The notes beneath the pieces were generated by a model. The model was not told the DNA's origin. It made no database searches and was given only the letters and a program-made list of their open reading frames with translations. Below are positions 1 through 5,062 of a DNA stretch of 6,586 bases, piece by piece. Numbering within the stretch: position 1 is the stretch's first letter; each line of letters opens with the position of its first letter. A program made the position numbers and the translations under genes. This DNA is from Caldilineaceae bacterium (GTDB lineage Bacteria > Chloroflexota > Anaerolineae > Caldilineales > Caldilineaceae), in assembly GCA_026645635.1 (NCBI GenBank), contig JAPKMV010000191.1, positions 1 to 6,586 on the forward strand. The letters run 5' to 3'.

Positions 1-434
1 TTGACCACCGCCTGGGGCGACACGTCGAGGCGGTATTTGGCCAGGATGTCGCGCGTGTCGGCGTAGAGCTTGCTCCAGTTGATCGAACCGTTTTCCGTGG
101 GTTCTTTGCCCAAAAAGACATTCTCGCCCACGGTCATATTGGGGACGAGGGTCAGTTCCTGGTAGACGATGGCAATCCCTTCTTCGCGCGCCTGGCGGAT
201 GGCGCCCGCGCCCAGGTTGAGTTCTTTGCCGTCGTAAATGATGCTGCCTTCATAGGTGCCCTGCGGATAAACGCCCGACAGAATCTTCATCAGCGTCGAC
301 TTGCCGGCGCCGTTCTCACCGCACAACCCATGAATTTCGCCGCGACGAATCTGGATCGACACGTTGTCGAGGGCAGTGACGCCGGGAAAGCGTTTGGTTA
401 CGCCGCGGAAGTCAAGAATAATGTCGTCGTTCAC
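1..434 (-). CDS. xylG: Xylose ABC transporter ATP-binding protein XylG (partial, 3' end outside window)
   Basis: This is the cytoplasmic ATPase of a xylose-type sugar importer, hydrolysing ATP to power uptake of sugar delivered by the XylF protein encoded just upstream. About 144 residues are visible. The Walker A motif GENGAGKST sits at residues 39-47 and the Q-loop VYQEL at about 90-94; the signature motif and Walker B lie beyond the left edge. The stretch YPQGTYEGSIIYDGKEL closely follows the E. coli XylG pattern as I remember it, which favours XylG over MglA or RbsA. The start is a GTG at 432-434, chosen because AGGAG (complement of 441-445) lies 6 bases upstream. The gene follows xylF by 135 bp with a strong stem-loop in between, so it is probably co-transcribed and expressed at a lower level. 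Full-length relatives are about 500 residues with two ATPase domains; only the first half of domain one is seen. Family is certain; xylose specificity is inferred from xylF and the local motif. Confidence 0.9.
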   Translation of the reverse strand, partial: MNDDIILDFRGVTKRFPGVTALDNVSIQIRRGEIHGLCGENGAGKSTLMKILSGVYPQGTYEGSIIYDGKELNLGAGAIRQAREEGIAIVYQELTLVPNMTVGENVFLGKEPTENGSINWSKLYADTRDILAKYRLDVSPQAVV

Positions 435-440
435 TGCTTG

Positions 441-445
441 CTCCT
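441..445 (-). promoter_or_regulatory. Ribosome binding site of xylG
   Basis: The minus strand reads AGGAG here, 6 bases before a GTG codon. It decides the GTG start of xylG, since no ATG is suitably placed. Confidence 0.75.
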
Positions 446-512
446 GTACATCCTGTGGGACCATCTGCGAGGCGCGCCACGGAAAGATGCGTTTCCGGTG
501 CGGTCACAGAGA

Positions 513-550
513 TAGGCCCGGCGTCCCAGATGTCATGGACGCCGGGCCTA
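513..550 (-). promoter_or_regulatory. Perfect 14-bp stem-loop between xylF and xylG
   Basis: TAGGCCCGGCGTCC (513-526) and GGACGCCGGGCCTA (537-550) are exact reverse complements separated by a 10-base loop. The hairpin lies 20 bases after the xylF stop codon and about 79 bases before the xylG start. No T-run follows it on either strand, so a classical intrinsic terminator is unlikely. Hairpins at this place in binding-protein operons are known to protect the upstream message and to let the binding protein be made in excess over the ATPase; that role is inferred here. It could also be one copy of a dispersed palindromic repeat. Confidence 0.8.
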
Positions 551-569
551 CGTAGTTCATGGGCTGCGA

Positions 570-1733
570 TCAGGGCCGCGGCGGGCGCTGATCTTCGGGA
601 ATGTCGCGGAAGACGTCGTCGTAGGCCTGGAAGCCATTGGCGACGCACAGTTCGAAGACATTGTCAGCATTGACCTGCTCAACCGGCAGGAAGAGCGCCT
701 TGACGTTGCCAGCCAGGGCATCGTTGAGGGTCAACTCGGCCAGGGTGTATTCCTCCAGACCTTCCACGGCCTCACCCTTGATCAGCGCATCGACCATGTC
801 GACGGCGATCGGGGCCAGGTTGCGGATGTCCTTGAGGATCGACACGGTCAGTTCGCCCTTGACGATGCTGTTGCAGCCGTCGGCGGTGGCGTCCTGACCC
901 GAGATCGGCACGACGCCGGCCAGACCCTGGGCGCTCAGCGCCTGCAGCGCGCCCAGCGCGGTGCCGTCATTCGAGGCCACGACTGCATCGACATCGTTGC
1001 CGGCGCCGGTCAGGATGTTTTCCATCAGCTTCAGCGCGTTGGCGGCGTCCCAGTTCTCCACCCACTGGTCGGCCACGATCTCGACGGTGCCCGCCTCAAC
1101 CAGCGGATCCACGATCTCGTCCTGACCCTGGCGGAAGAGAATGGCGTTGTTGTCGGTCGGGCTGCCACCCAGCTTGACGACGCGCGCCGGCCCATTGGCC
1201 GCCACGTCCCAGTTGGCGATGTCCAGCGCCTTCATCACGCCATCGGCCTGTTGGCGACCGACTTCGACGTTGTTGAAGGAGATGTAGCCGGCGATGTTCG
1301 GCGACTTGATCAGGCGGTCATAGGCGACCACGGCCACACCAGCCTCGGCGGCCTTGTCCACGGCCGTCACGGCAGCGTCGCCGTCCTGCGCAATGATGAT
1401 CAACGCCTTGGCGCCCTGGCTGACCATGTTGTCGATCTGGTCATTCTGCAACTTGACGTCCTGGTTGGCTTCCTGGCTCAGAACTTCGTAGCCTTTTTCT
1501 TCCAACAGGCCGCGCAGAATGACTTCCTCATTCTTCCAGCGCTCGGTGGCGAAGTCGGAGAAGGAGAGACCGACCTTGATCTTTTCGCCTGCGGGCGCTG
1601 CCGCCGTGTCACCAGCCGGTGCGGCTGCATCGCCGCCAGCCGGCGCCGCAACCGGCGCACAGGCCATCACGACGCTGGCAATCACCGCCAGGACAAACAA
1701 AATGAACAAACTACGACGTGTCTTACCCTGCAT
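570..1733 (-). CDS. xylF: D-xylose-binding lipoprotein XylF (ABC transporter substrate-binding protein)
   Basis: This is the extracytoplasmic sugar receptor that captures D-xylose and hands it to the XylGH importer. It has 387 residues. Residues 1-24 form a signal peptide (basic MQGKTRR, then a hydrophobic run) ending in a lipobox VMAC with Cys25 as the lipid anchor. An Ala/Pro/Gly linker with APAG-type repeats fills residues 26-50, and a periplasmic-binding-protein type 1 domain follows. Motifs match E. coli XylF closely: TERW (63-66), AYDR (137-140), GGSPTDNNA (189-197), ADQWVENW (221-228), VVASND (251-256), ALSAQGL (265-271) and SGQDA (278-282). These include the positions that bind the pentose in E. 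coli (Arg, Asp-Arg, Asn, Trp, Asn, Asp), judged from memory. The start was chosen because GGAGG (complement of 1740-1744) lies 6 bases before the ATG and the signal peptide follows. The open frame runs much further upstream, but that part encodes nothing recognisable and contains the promoter. First gene of the operon with xylG. A very similar pentose is possible as the ligand. Confidence 0.95.
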   Translation of the reverse strand: MQGKTRRSLFILFVLAVIASVVMACAPVAAPAGGDAAAPAGDTAAAPAGEKIKVGLSFSDFATERWKNEEVILRGLLEEKGYEVLSQEANQDVKLQNDQIDNMVSQGAKALIIIAQDGDAAVTAVDKAAEAGVAVVAYDRLIKSPNIAGYISFNNVEVGRQQADGVMKALDIANWDVAANGPARVVKLGGSPTDNNAILFRQGQDEIVDPLVEAGTVEIVADQWVENWDAANALKLMENILTGAGNDVDAVVASNDGTALGALQALSAQGLAGVVPISGQDATADGCNSIVKGELTVSILKDIRNLAPIAVDMVDALIKGEAVEGLEEYTLAELTLNDALAGNVKALFLPVEQVNADNVFELCVANGFQAYDDVFRDIPEDQRPPRP

Positions 1734-1734
1734 A

Positions 1735-1834
1735 AGAATCCTCCACTTGAAATTGGGTCGTTCAACAACTGCGATTCTGACAAACGCGGGAAAATCACAC
1801 AGCGCCGACCGGCGCGCACGCCGACTTCCCGCGT
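1735..1834 (-). promoter_or_regulatory. Structured 5' leader of xylF
   Basis: The leader mRNA of xylF can form at least two structures. The outer one pairs ACGCGGGAA (complement side 1826-1834) with TTCCCGCGT (1784-1792), a perfect 9-bp stem, and encloses a second hairpin GCGCCG/CGGCGC (1802-1807 with 1810-1815). Nearer the gene, AGAATC (minus strand, 1778-1773) can pair with GATTCT (1740-1735), which lies between the ribosome binding site and the start codon. It encloses a small TTGAA/TTCAA stem. These could influence translation or premature termination. I do not recognise a known riboswitch class, and the regulatory role is inferred. Confidence 0.4.
1740..1744 (-). promoter_or_regulatory. 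Ribosome binding site of xylF
   Basis: The minus strand reads GGAGG, a near-ideal Shine-Dalgarno sequence 6 bases before the ATG at 1733. It fixes the start within a much longer open frame. Confidence 0.85.
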
Positions 1835-1890
1835 AAGGCATAACAAATTCGATTGGGGTCCTGGGTATGGCAGTGCATAAACGAGTCTTT

Positions 1891-1904
1891 TTGAAACGCT
1901 TAAA
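1891..1904. promoter_or_regulatory. Possible LacI-family operator in the xylF leader
   Basis: TTGAAACGCTTAAA is an imperfect palindrome around a central CG (five of seven positions match between arms), the general form of LacI/PurR-type operators. It lies roughly 12-25 bases downstream of the predicted xylF transcription start, a usual site for repression. No regulator gene is in the window, so this is a suggestion only. Confidence 0.25.
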
Positions 1905-1922
1905 TTGAGACCACCAATTGGA

Positions 1923-1952
1923 ATCATAAATCCAGTGTACAAAGACTGTCAA
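1923..1952 (-). promoter_or_regulatory. Sigma70-type promoter of xylFG
   Basis: On the minus strand a perfect -35 box TTGACA (complement of 1947-1952) is followed, after 18 bases, by TATGAT (complement of 1923-1928), which matches five of six consensus positions. Transcription would start near 1916, giving a leader of about 180 nt before xylF. The palindrome CCAATTGG (1914-1921) covers the expected start site. Confidence 0.65.
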
Positions 1953-2004
1953 ACCAACGACAGGGGCATTTCTGAGAGGCGCTGCAACAGATTTGGAAAG
2001 GAAA

Positions 2005-2041
2005 GGATACGGCAATTGCCCGACGTGCGTTGGCAGTATCC
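2005..2041. repeat. Inverted repeat in the xylF-galE divergent region
   Basis: GGATAC (2005-2010) pairs with GTATCC (2036-2041). Partial further pairing follows inwards, and the left half also contains the perfect 10-base palindrome GGCAATTGCC (2011-2020). It lies between the two divergent promoters, about 55 bases upstream of the xylF -35 box and about 90 bases upstream of the galE -10 box, so a regulator site is possible. Apart from this, 1953-2128 holds no gene I can support. Confidence 0.35.
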
Positions 2042-2128
2042 GTTGTTTGCTGAATCCCCTGTAGTCATTTCTGCCTCCGCCCTGAAGCACGCCCCCGGCG
2101 CGCCGAAGATGGCGACTTGCGAGCCATC

Positions 2129-2137
2129 TGCTATAAT
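2129..2137 (+). promoter_or_regulatory. Extended -10 promoter of galE
   Basis: TGCTATAAT contains a perfect TATAAT (2132-2137) preceded by TG one base upstream, the extended -10 form. No convincing -35 box sits 16-18 bases upstream, which fits an extended -10 promoter. Transcription would begin near 2144 and leave a leader of about 55 nt before galE. Confidence 0.6.
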
Positions 2138-2198
2138 CGAGCGGAACGGACAGCAACAATAGCACAACAGAGGAACAGAGAAGGAAAGAAGACGCATC

Positions 2199-3176
2199 AT
2201 GAAAGTACTCGTCACCGGCGGCGCCGGCTACATCGGCAGCATCACCGTGGAACAGTTGATCCAGGCGGGCGACGAAGTCGTCGTCTTCGACAATCTCTAC
2301 CAAGGCCACCGCGCGGCAGTGCACCCCGCCGCTGCTTTCGTCGAAGGCGATCTGGCCGACCGCGCAGCGATCGACGCGCTGATGGCGGCGCACCGCCCCG
2401 AAGCGATCATTCACTTCGCCTCCTACACGCTGGTGGGCGAATCGATGCAGAAGCCCTTTCTCTACCTGGGCGACAATATCCGCAACGGGCTGAACCTGCT
2501 GGAAAGCGCCACCGCCCACGGCGTGCACAAGTTCATTCTCTCCTCCACCGCCAACCTTTTCGACGATCCGGAGCGCATGCCCATCGACGAGGACGAGCGC
2601 ATCGTGCCGGGCAGCCCGTATGGCGAATCAAAACGGATCCTGGAGCGGATCCTCTACTGGCTCGACCGCACGATGGGGCTGCGCTACGCCTGTCTGCGCT
2701 ATTTCAACGCCTCGGGCGCGTCGGCGGAGCGGGGCGAGGATCACGCGCCCGAAGCGCACCTGATCCCCCTGGTGCTCCAGGTGGCGCTGGGCCAGCGCGC
2801 CGACATCGCCATCTTTGGCGACGACTACCCCACGCCCGACGGCTCCTGCGTGCGCGATTACGTGCATGTGATCGATCTGGCGCAGGCACACATCCTGGCG
2901 CTGCGGGCGCTCGACCAGGGCAGCCGCACCTACAACCTGGGCAACGGCCAGGGCTTCAGCGTCAAAGAGGTGATCCAGGTCGCCCGCGAGGTGACCGGCC
3001 ACCCGATCCCGGCGCGGGTCGTGGCGCGGCGCCCGGGCGACCCGGCGGTGCTGGTGGCCAGCAGCGACAAGATTCGCCGCGAACTGGGCTGGTCGCCCCA
3101 GTACGCCGACCTGCGCTCGATCGTCGAGTCGGCGTGGCAGTGGCATTTGGCGCATCCCCGGGGGTATGCCGAATAG
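2199..3176 (+). CDS. galE: UDP-glucose 4-epimerase GalE
   Basis: A cytoplasmic, NAD-dependent enzyme that interconverts UDP-glucose and UDP-galactose (Leloir pathway and polysaccharide precursors). It has 325 residues, close to the usual 330-340, with an extended short-chain dehydrogenase (SDR) fold. Visible motifs are the NAD-binding GGAGYIG (7-13), the acidic residue after strand two in VFDNL (29-33), EGDL (49-52), the catalytic Thr117 in SSTA (115-118), the YGESK pair Tyr141/Lys145, RYFNASG (167-173), RDYVHV (219-224), NLGNG (246-250) and RPGD (278-281). Thr replaces the Ser of E. coli, a common substitution. The usual VYG after SSTA is NLF, and [11 protein letters not shown] differs somewhat from the HFAA-VGES of model enzymes. 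The ATG at 2199 gives the complete Rossmann strand; AAGGA lies 13 bases upstream, a rather wide spacing. It is transcribed alone, divergent from xylF and convergent with the VOC gene. A related UDP-sugar epimerase is the main alternative. Confidence 0.9.
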   Translation: MKVLVTGGAGYIGSITVEQLIQAGDEVVVFDNLYQGHRAAVHPAAAFVEGDLADRAAIDALMAAHRPEAIIHFASYTLVGESMQKPFLYLGDNIRNGLNLLESATAHGVHKFILSSTANLFDDPERMPIDEDERIVPGSPYGESKRILERILYWLDRTMGLRYACLRYFNASGASAERGEDHAPEAHLIPLVLQVALGQRADIAIFGDDYPTPDGSCVRDYVHVIDLAQAHILALRALDQGSRTYNLGNGQGFSVKEVIQVAREVTGHPIPARVVARRPGDPAVLVASSDKIRRELGWSPQYADLRSIVESAWQWHLAHPRGYAE

Positions 3177-3191
3177 GGTGAGAGGGTGATA
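3176..3191 (+). repeat. GGGTGAGA-type repeat beginning at the galE stop codon
   Basis: Directly at the TAG stop of galE the sequence runs GGGTGAGAGGGTGATA, two units of the G-rich octamer also found at 3708-3794. Weak AT-rich hairpins follow (GATAA/TTATC at 3188-3206; GTTAT/ATAAC at 3201-3217) without a T-run, so a terminator cannot be claimed. Confidence 0.55.
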
Positions 3192-3234
3192 ATACGCACC
3201 GTTATCTTCTCAATAACCTGGGGAGCGCTAACCG

Positions 3235-3259
3235 TCTGCGAAAATCTGCGTCATCTGCG
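3235..3259 (-). repeat. Degenerate tandem repeat of CGCAGA
   Basis: On the minus strand CGCAGA occurs three times (complements of 3254-3259, 3245-3250 and 3235-3240) at 9- and 10-base spacing, with variable T/G/A-rich filler. It lies just after the VOC gene stop in the convergent galE-VOC gap. Short CGCAGATTN arrays like this occur between genes in several phyla, as far as I recall; function unknown. Confidence 0.5.
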
Positions 3260-3277
3260 GATGGGCTTTTGTCACTT

Positions 3278-3688
3278 TCAGCGCGCCCAACCGGTATCAG
3301 TCTGCGGCCAGGCGGGGTCCAGAAAGGCCTGAATCTCCAGCAGATAGCCGCTGGGGTCGCGCAGAAAACAGTGGTAGATGTTGTAGGCGGCGTTGAGGGC
3401 CGGCGCCTTCTCAAAAGAGACGCCGCGCCCGGCCAGTTCGGCGTGGCGGGCATCCACTGCCGCGGCGTCGGCGAGCACAAAGGTGACGATCACCGTCGCC
3501 GGCTGCAATTCGACGCTGCTGCGCGTGCAGACGCCGAGAAACGCATCCCCGCTCACGCGGTAGACTCTGCATGCGCCCTGGTCGAGCACCAGCGGCAGCC
3601 CCAGCATTTCCCCGTAAAAGTGCGCGCTTGCGGCCAGGTCATGCGTGTATAAGAAAGTAACCTGCTGGCCAAAGGGCGGTCGCGCCAT
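3278..3688 (-). CDS. VOC-family protein (glyoxalase/bleomycin resistance/dioxygenase fold)
   Basis: A 136-residue single-chain vicinal-oxygen-chelate protein; such proteins are metal-dependent enzymes or small-molecule binders in the cytoplasm, usually working as dimers. Two beta-alpha-beta-beta-beta modules are visible. The first runs QVTFLYTHDL then AHFYGEMLGLPL (residues 8-33); the second starts at TVIVTFVLAD (65-74) and ends with HCFLRDPSGYLLEIQ (106-120), the typical family finish in which Glu118 is the usual metal ligand. His16 or His106 may supply other ligands. The substrate cannot be told. I chose the ATG at 3686-3688 because AGGTG lies 7 bases upstream and the fold begins there. The frame stays open up to 3772, but that extension is translated repeat (Ser/His/Pro/Leu-rich) and is not believable. 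The gene follows Nudix by 104 bp, separated by a repeat hairpin, and converges with galE. Confidence 0.85.
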   Translation of the reverse strand: MARPPFGQQVTFLYTHDLAASAHFYGEMLGLPLVLDQGACRVYRVSGDAFLGVCTRSSVELQPATVIVTFVLADAAAVDARHAELAGRGVSFEKAPALNAAYNIYHCFLRDPSGYLLEIQAFLDPAWPQTDTGWAR

Positions 3689-3707
3689 GTTTGTGCACCT
3701 GTTTCGT

Positions 3708-3794
3708 ATGAGAGGGTGAGAAGATGAGAGGGTGAGGGGGTGAGAGGGTAAACGGGTGAACGGGCGAAACACCCTCTCACCCTCTCACCCCCTC
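3708..3794. repeat. G-rich octamer repeat with long inverted repeat between Nudix and VOC genes
   Basis: The plus strand holds a direct repeat of ATGAGAGGGTGAG (3708-3720 and 3724-3736, period 16). This continues into a long inverted repeat: GGGTGAGAGGGT (3738-3749) pairs perfectly with 3771-3782. Pairing extends outward (3730-3737 with 3783-3790) with a single G-T wobble, a stem of 20 pairs with a 21-base loop. The right arm overlaps the Nudix stop codon at 3793-3795. Plus-strand G-runs at 3730-3732, 3736-3740, 3746-3748, 3754-3756 and 3762-3764 also fit a three-layer G-quadruplex. It may end Nudix transcription or be a dispersed repeat; no T-run is present. Confidence 0.75.
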
Positions 3795-4419
3795 ATTGAA
3801 AAAGCGCTGCAACAAACCGGTGACTCAACGCCCGATACCGGCCCCAGTCACCCCAGACGGCCGAGTGCTGCACCACGGCTTCCAGGGTTGCGGCGACGTC
3901 GGCCAGTTCCCCCGCCGGGCGCCACTGCCAGCCGGCGATGGCCTCATCCTCGTCCTGCGGGTTCAGCGCACCGTCTGGCGGCATCCGCACCAGGAAGTGA
4001 TAGGTGGCGAAACGCACCAGGCCGAGGGTCGCGTGCTGCAAGTCGTATTCGAGCACGCCGAGACAGCGCTCCACCGCCGCCTGTCCCTGCCCATCGCCCA
4101 CGGTGAGGCCGGTCTCCTCGTAAATCTCGCGGCTCAGCGTGTCGATCACCGCTTCGCCCACGTGGATGCCGCCCGTGGGCAGCCGAAACGCGCCCGCGGG
4201 ATAGAAGCGCTTGATGTGGAGCAGCACGCCATCAGCCGGGTCGCCCCGGTGCATGACATAGCAGATTTCGGCGCGGCGGCCGTCACTGGTGAGCATCTGG
4301 TGCTCGCCGGTGAGGAACGGGTGGGCGACGGTCAGCGCAGCACGCTCTGCCCGCAACGGGCCAAAGCGGCGTTGGAGGTCGTCGAGTTCTGCGGGTTCCA
4401 CCGCAAGTTGGCGGGTCAT
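3793..4419 (-). CDS. Nudix hydrolase
   Basis: A 208-residue Nudix-superfamily protein, a cytoplasmic Mg-dependent enzyme that cleaves nucleoside diphosphates linked to another group. The Nudix box is complete and exact: G83, five residues, E89, seven residues, then REIYEETGL at 97-105, which carries the metal-binding glutamates. About 80 residues precede the box, forming an N-terminal beta region (EICYVMHRG at 51-59, LHIKRFYPAGAFRLPTGG at 67-84). A C-terminal tail of about 100 residues ends in helices (AVWGDWGRYRALSHRFVAALF). The extensions make it longer than the roughly 140-160 residues of MutT-like enzymes. The substrate is not evident; ADP-sugars, NADH or damaged nucleotides are all possible. 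The start has no strong Shine-Dalgarno sequence; GGA lies upstream in ACGGATACCCT. It starts 27 bp after the antitoxin stop, so it may be expressed with the toxin-antitoxin pair. Its stop codon lies inside the G-rich repeat. Confidence 0.88.
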   Translation of the reverse strand: MTRQLAVEPAELDDLQRRFGPLRAERAALTVAHPFLTGEHQMLTSDGRRAEICYVMHRGDPADGVLLHIKRFYPAGAFRLPTGGIHVGEAVIDTLSREIYEETGLTVGDGQGQAAVERCLGVLEYDLQHATLGLVRFATYHFLVRMPPDGALNPQDEDEAIAGWQWRPAGELADVAATLEAVVQHSAVWGDWGRYRALSHRFVAALFQ

Positions 4420-4446
4420 AGGGTATCCGTTGGTACGGGTATTGTG

Positions 4447-4716
4447 CTAGGCCACACTGAGTTTCTCGCTCACCCACTGCTGCACCAGAGTCGAGTCGTC
4501 GATGCCCCTTTGCCGGGCCAACCGCCGGAGTCCTTCCATCTGCTGCCGGGGCAGATGGATTTGGAGCGTCGTTTCTGAATTTCTGATGAACACAGGCTCT
4601 GCAACTTCTTCCAGTTCCTCTTCGAAGTCAGTCAAATCATGCTCATCCCAGAAGCGCGCCAATTCTTCAATTGAGTCCGTCTGTGGTAGATGCACTATCT
4701 TCATCTTTCTTGCCAT
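4447..4716 (-). CDS. CopG-type antitoxin of a BrnT-like toxin-antitoxin pair
   Basis: An 89-residue protein with the make-up of CopG-family antitoxins that neutralise BrnT-type RNase toxins and repress their own operon. The N-terminal half carries the acidic toxin-contact motif SIEELARFWDEHDLTD (15-30) followed by EEELEEV. The C-terminal half is a ribbon-helix-helix: strand TTLQIHLP (49-56), helix RQQMEGLRRLARQRG (57-71) and helix DDSTLVQQWVSEKL (73-86). Two starts are possible: ATG at 4716 (89 aa, overlapping the toxin end by 16 bases) or ATG at 4704 (85 aa, giving a classic ATGA overlap with the toxin stop). Neither has a good ribosome site, and translational coupling to the toxin is likely. 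Base composition is lower in G+C than in neighbours: the row 4621-4680 has 28 G+C of 60, against 43 of 60 at 2881-2940 in galE. This suggests acquisition. Confidence 0.8.
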   Translation of the reverse strand: MARKMKIVHLPQTDSIEELARFWDEHDLTDFEEELEEVAEPVFIRNSETTLQIHLPRQQMEGLRRLARQRGIDDSTLVQQWVSEKLSVA

Positions 4717-4982
4717 CGTCGGTACCGACGCTCCTCTTTCGCTGTCATTCGCCGGGCTGTCACAGGATACCCATTGCCGTCGGGAAACGAGATGACAACG
4801 CAAAACAGATGCCTCCCTGAATTCGTCTGCCCCAGTACATGATACACCGGGTTTTGCCCTTCAGATTTTGCACGGAGCACCAGTGCTTGTCCGAAACAGA
4901 CTTCTTCGAATTCTACCGGGGCAATGCCGTGACGCGCAATGTGATTGATGCGATCTTCCGGCCACAGCAGTGTGTGTATCAT
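4701..4982 (-). CDS. BrnT-family toxin (putative RNase)
   Basis: A 93-residue protein resembling BrnT toxins (RelE-like fold), which cleave RNA and stop growth unless bound by the antitoxin. Characteristic pieces are WPEDRINHIARHGIAPVEFEEV (residues 7-28, the HxxxHG and EFEEV pattern), a strand HLFCVVISF (58-66) and the closing YPVTARRMTAKEERRYRRW (72-90), the family's basic tail. Length is typical (90-100). The gene order, toxin then overlapping antitoxin, is the usual one for brnT loci. The start ATG at 4982 matches the family N-terminus; the frame is open further upstream, but that part is translated repeat and the antisense of the solute-binding protein gene. No clear Shine-Dalgarno sequence precedes it. 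A possible extended -10 (TGGTATCCT, minus strand 5025-5017) lies in the loop of the upstream hairpin, but support is weak. A DUF4258-type protein is the main alternative. Confidence 0.75.
   Translation of the reverse strand: MIHTLLWPEDRINHIARHGIAPVEFEEVCFGQALVLRAKSEGQNPVYHVLGQTNSGRHLFCVVISFPDGNGYPVTARRMTAKEERRYRRWQER
4717..4730. repeat. Perfect 14-bp palindrome at the toxin-antitoxin junction
   Basis: CGTCGGTACCGACG is a perfect palindrome directly in front of the antitoxin ATG at 4716 and inside the toxin coding sequence, where it encodes the Arg-Arg-Tyr-Arg-Arg stretch. As RNA it could form a 5-bp stem with a GUAC tetraloop. It might modulate antitoxin translation or bind the antitoxin, or may simply reflect the arginine codons. 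Confidence 0.4.
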
Positions 4983-4999
4983 GATCGCTGATTCACGTC

Positions 5000-5062
5000 T
5001 TTGGGGTGATGGGGTGAGGATACCACACCCCATCACCCCATCACCCCAAAACCCCACACCCC
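5000..5062 (-). repeat. GGGGTGAT repeat: 17-bp inverted repeat and five-tract G-quadruplex motif
   Basis: Positions 5000-5016 and 5034-5050 are perfect reverse complements (17 bp, 17-base loop). On the minus strand, five runs of exactly four G (complements of 5059-5062, 5052-5055, 5044-5047, 5036-5039 and 5028-5031) are separated by 3, 4, 4 and 4 bases, a very strong G-quadruplex motif. It begins at the last base of the TAG stop of the solute-binding protein gene and ends 17 bases before the toxin gene. The hairpin and quadruplex would compete in the RNA. It may separate the two transcripts, but no T-run marks an intrinsic terminator. Confidence 0.8.

Noticed and set aside
1251..1880. Plus-strand frame opposite xylF
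   Set aside because: Antisense shadow of xylF with no recognisable motifs; its end covers the xylF leader.
1734..2528. Upstream continuation of the xylF reading frame into galE
   Set aside because: It is open only by chance in GC-rich DNA, runs antisense to galE and covers the promoter; the signal peptide and ribosome site fix the start at 1733.
3188..3217. Intrinsic terminator after galE
   Set aside because: The possible stems are only 5 bp, AT-rich and mutually exclusive, and no T-run follows.
3689..3772. N-terminal extension of the VOC protein in the same open frame
   Set aside because: The extension is a translation of the G-rich repeat and its loop (Ser/His/Pro/Leu-rich); the VOC fold begins after the ATG at 3688, which has its own ribosome site.
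3708..3794. CRISPR array
   Set aside because: The units are too short and adjoin without spacers of constant length; the block is a tandem and inverted repeat.
5017..5025. Promoter of the toxin-antitoxin pair (TGGTATCCT on the minus strand)
   Set aside because: Only four of six -10 positions match and no -35 is visible; it lies inside the repeat loop, so it is mentioned but not called.
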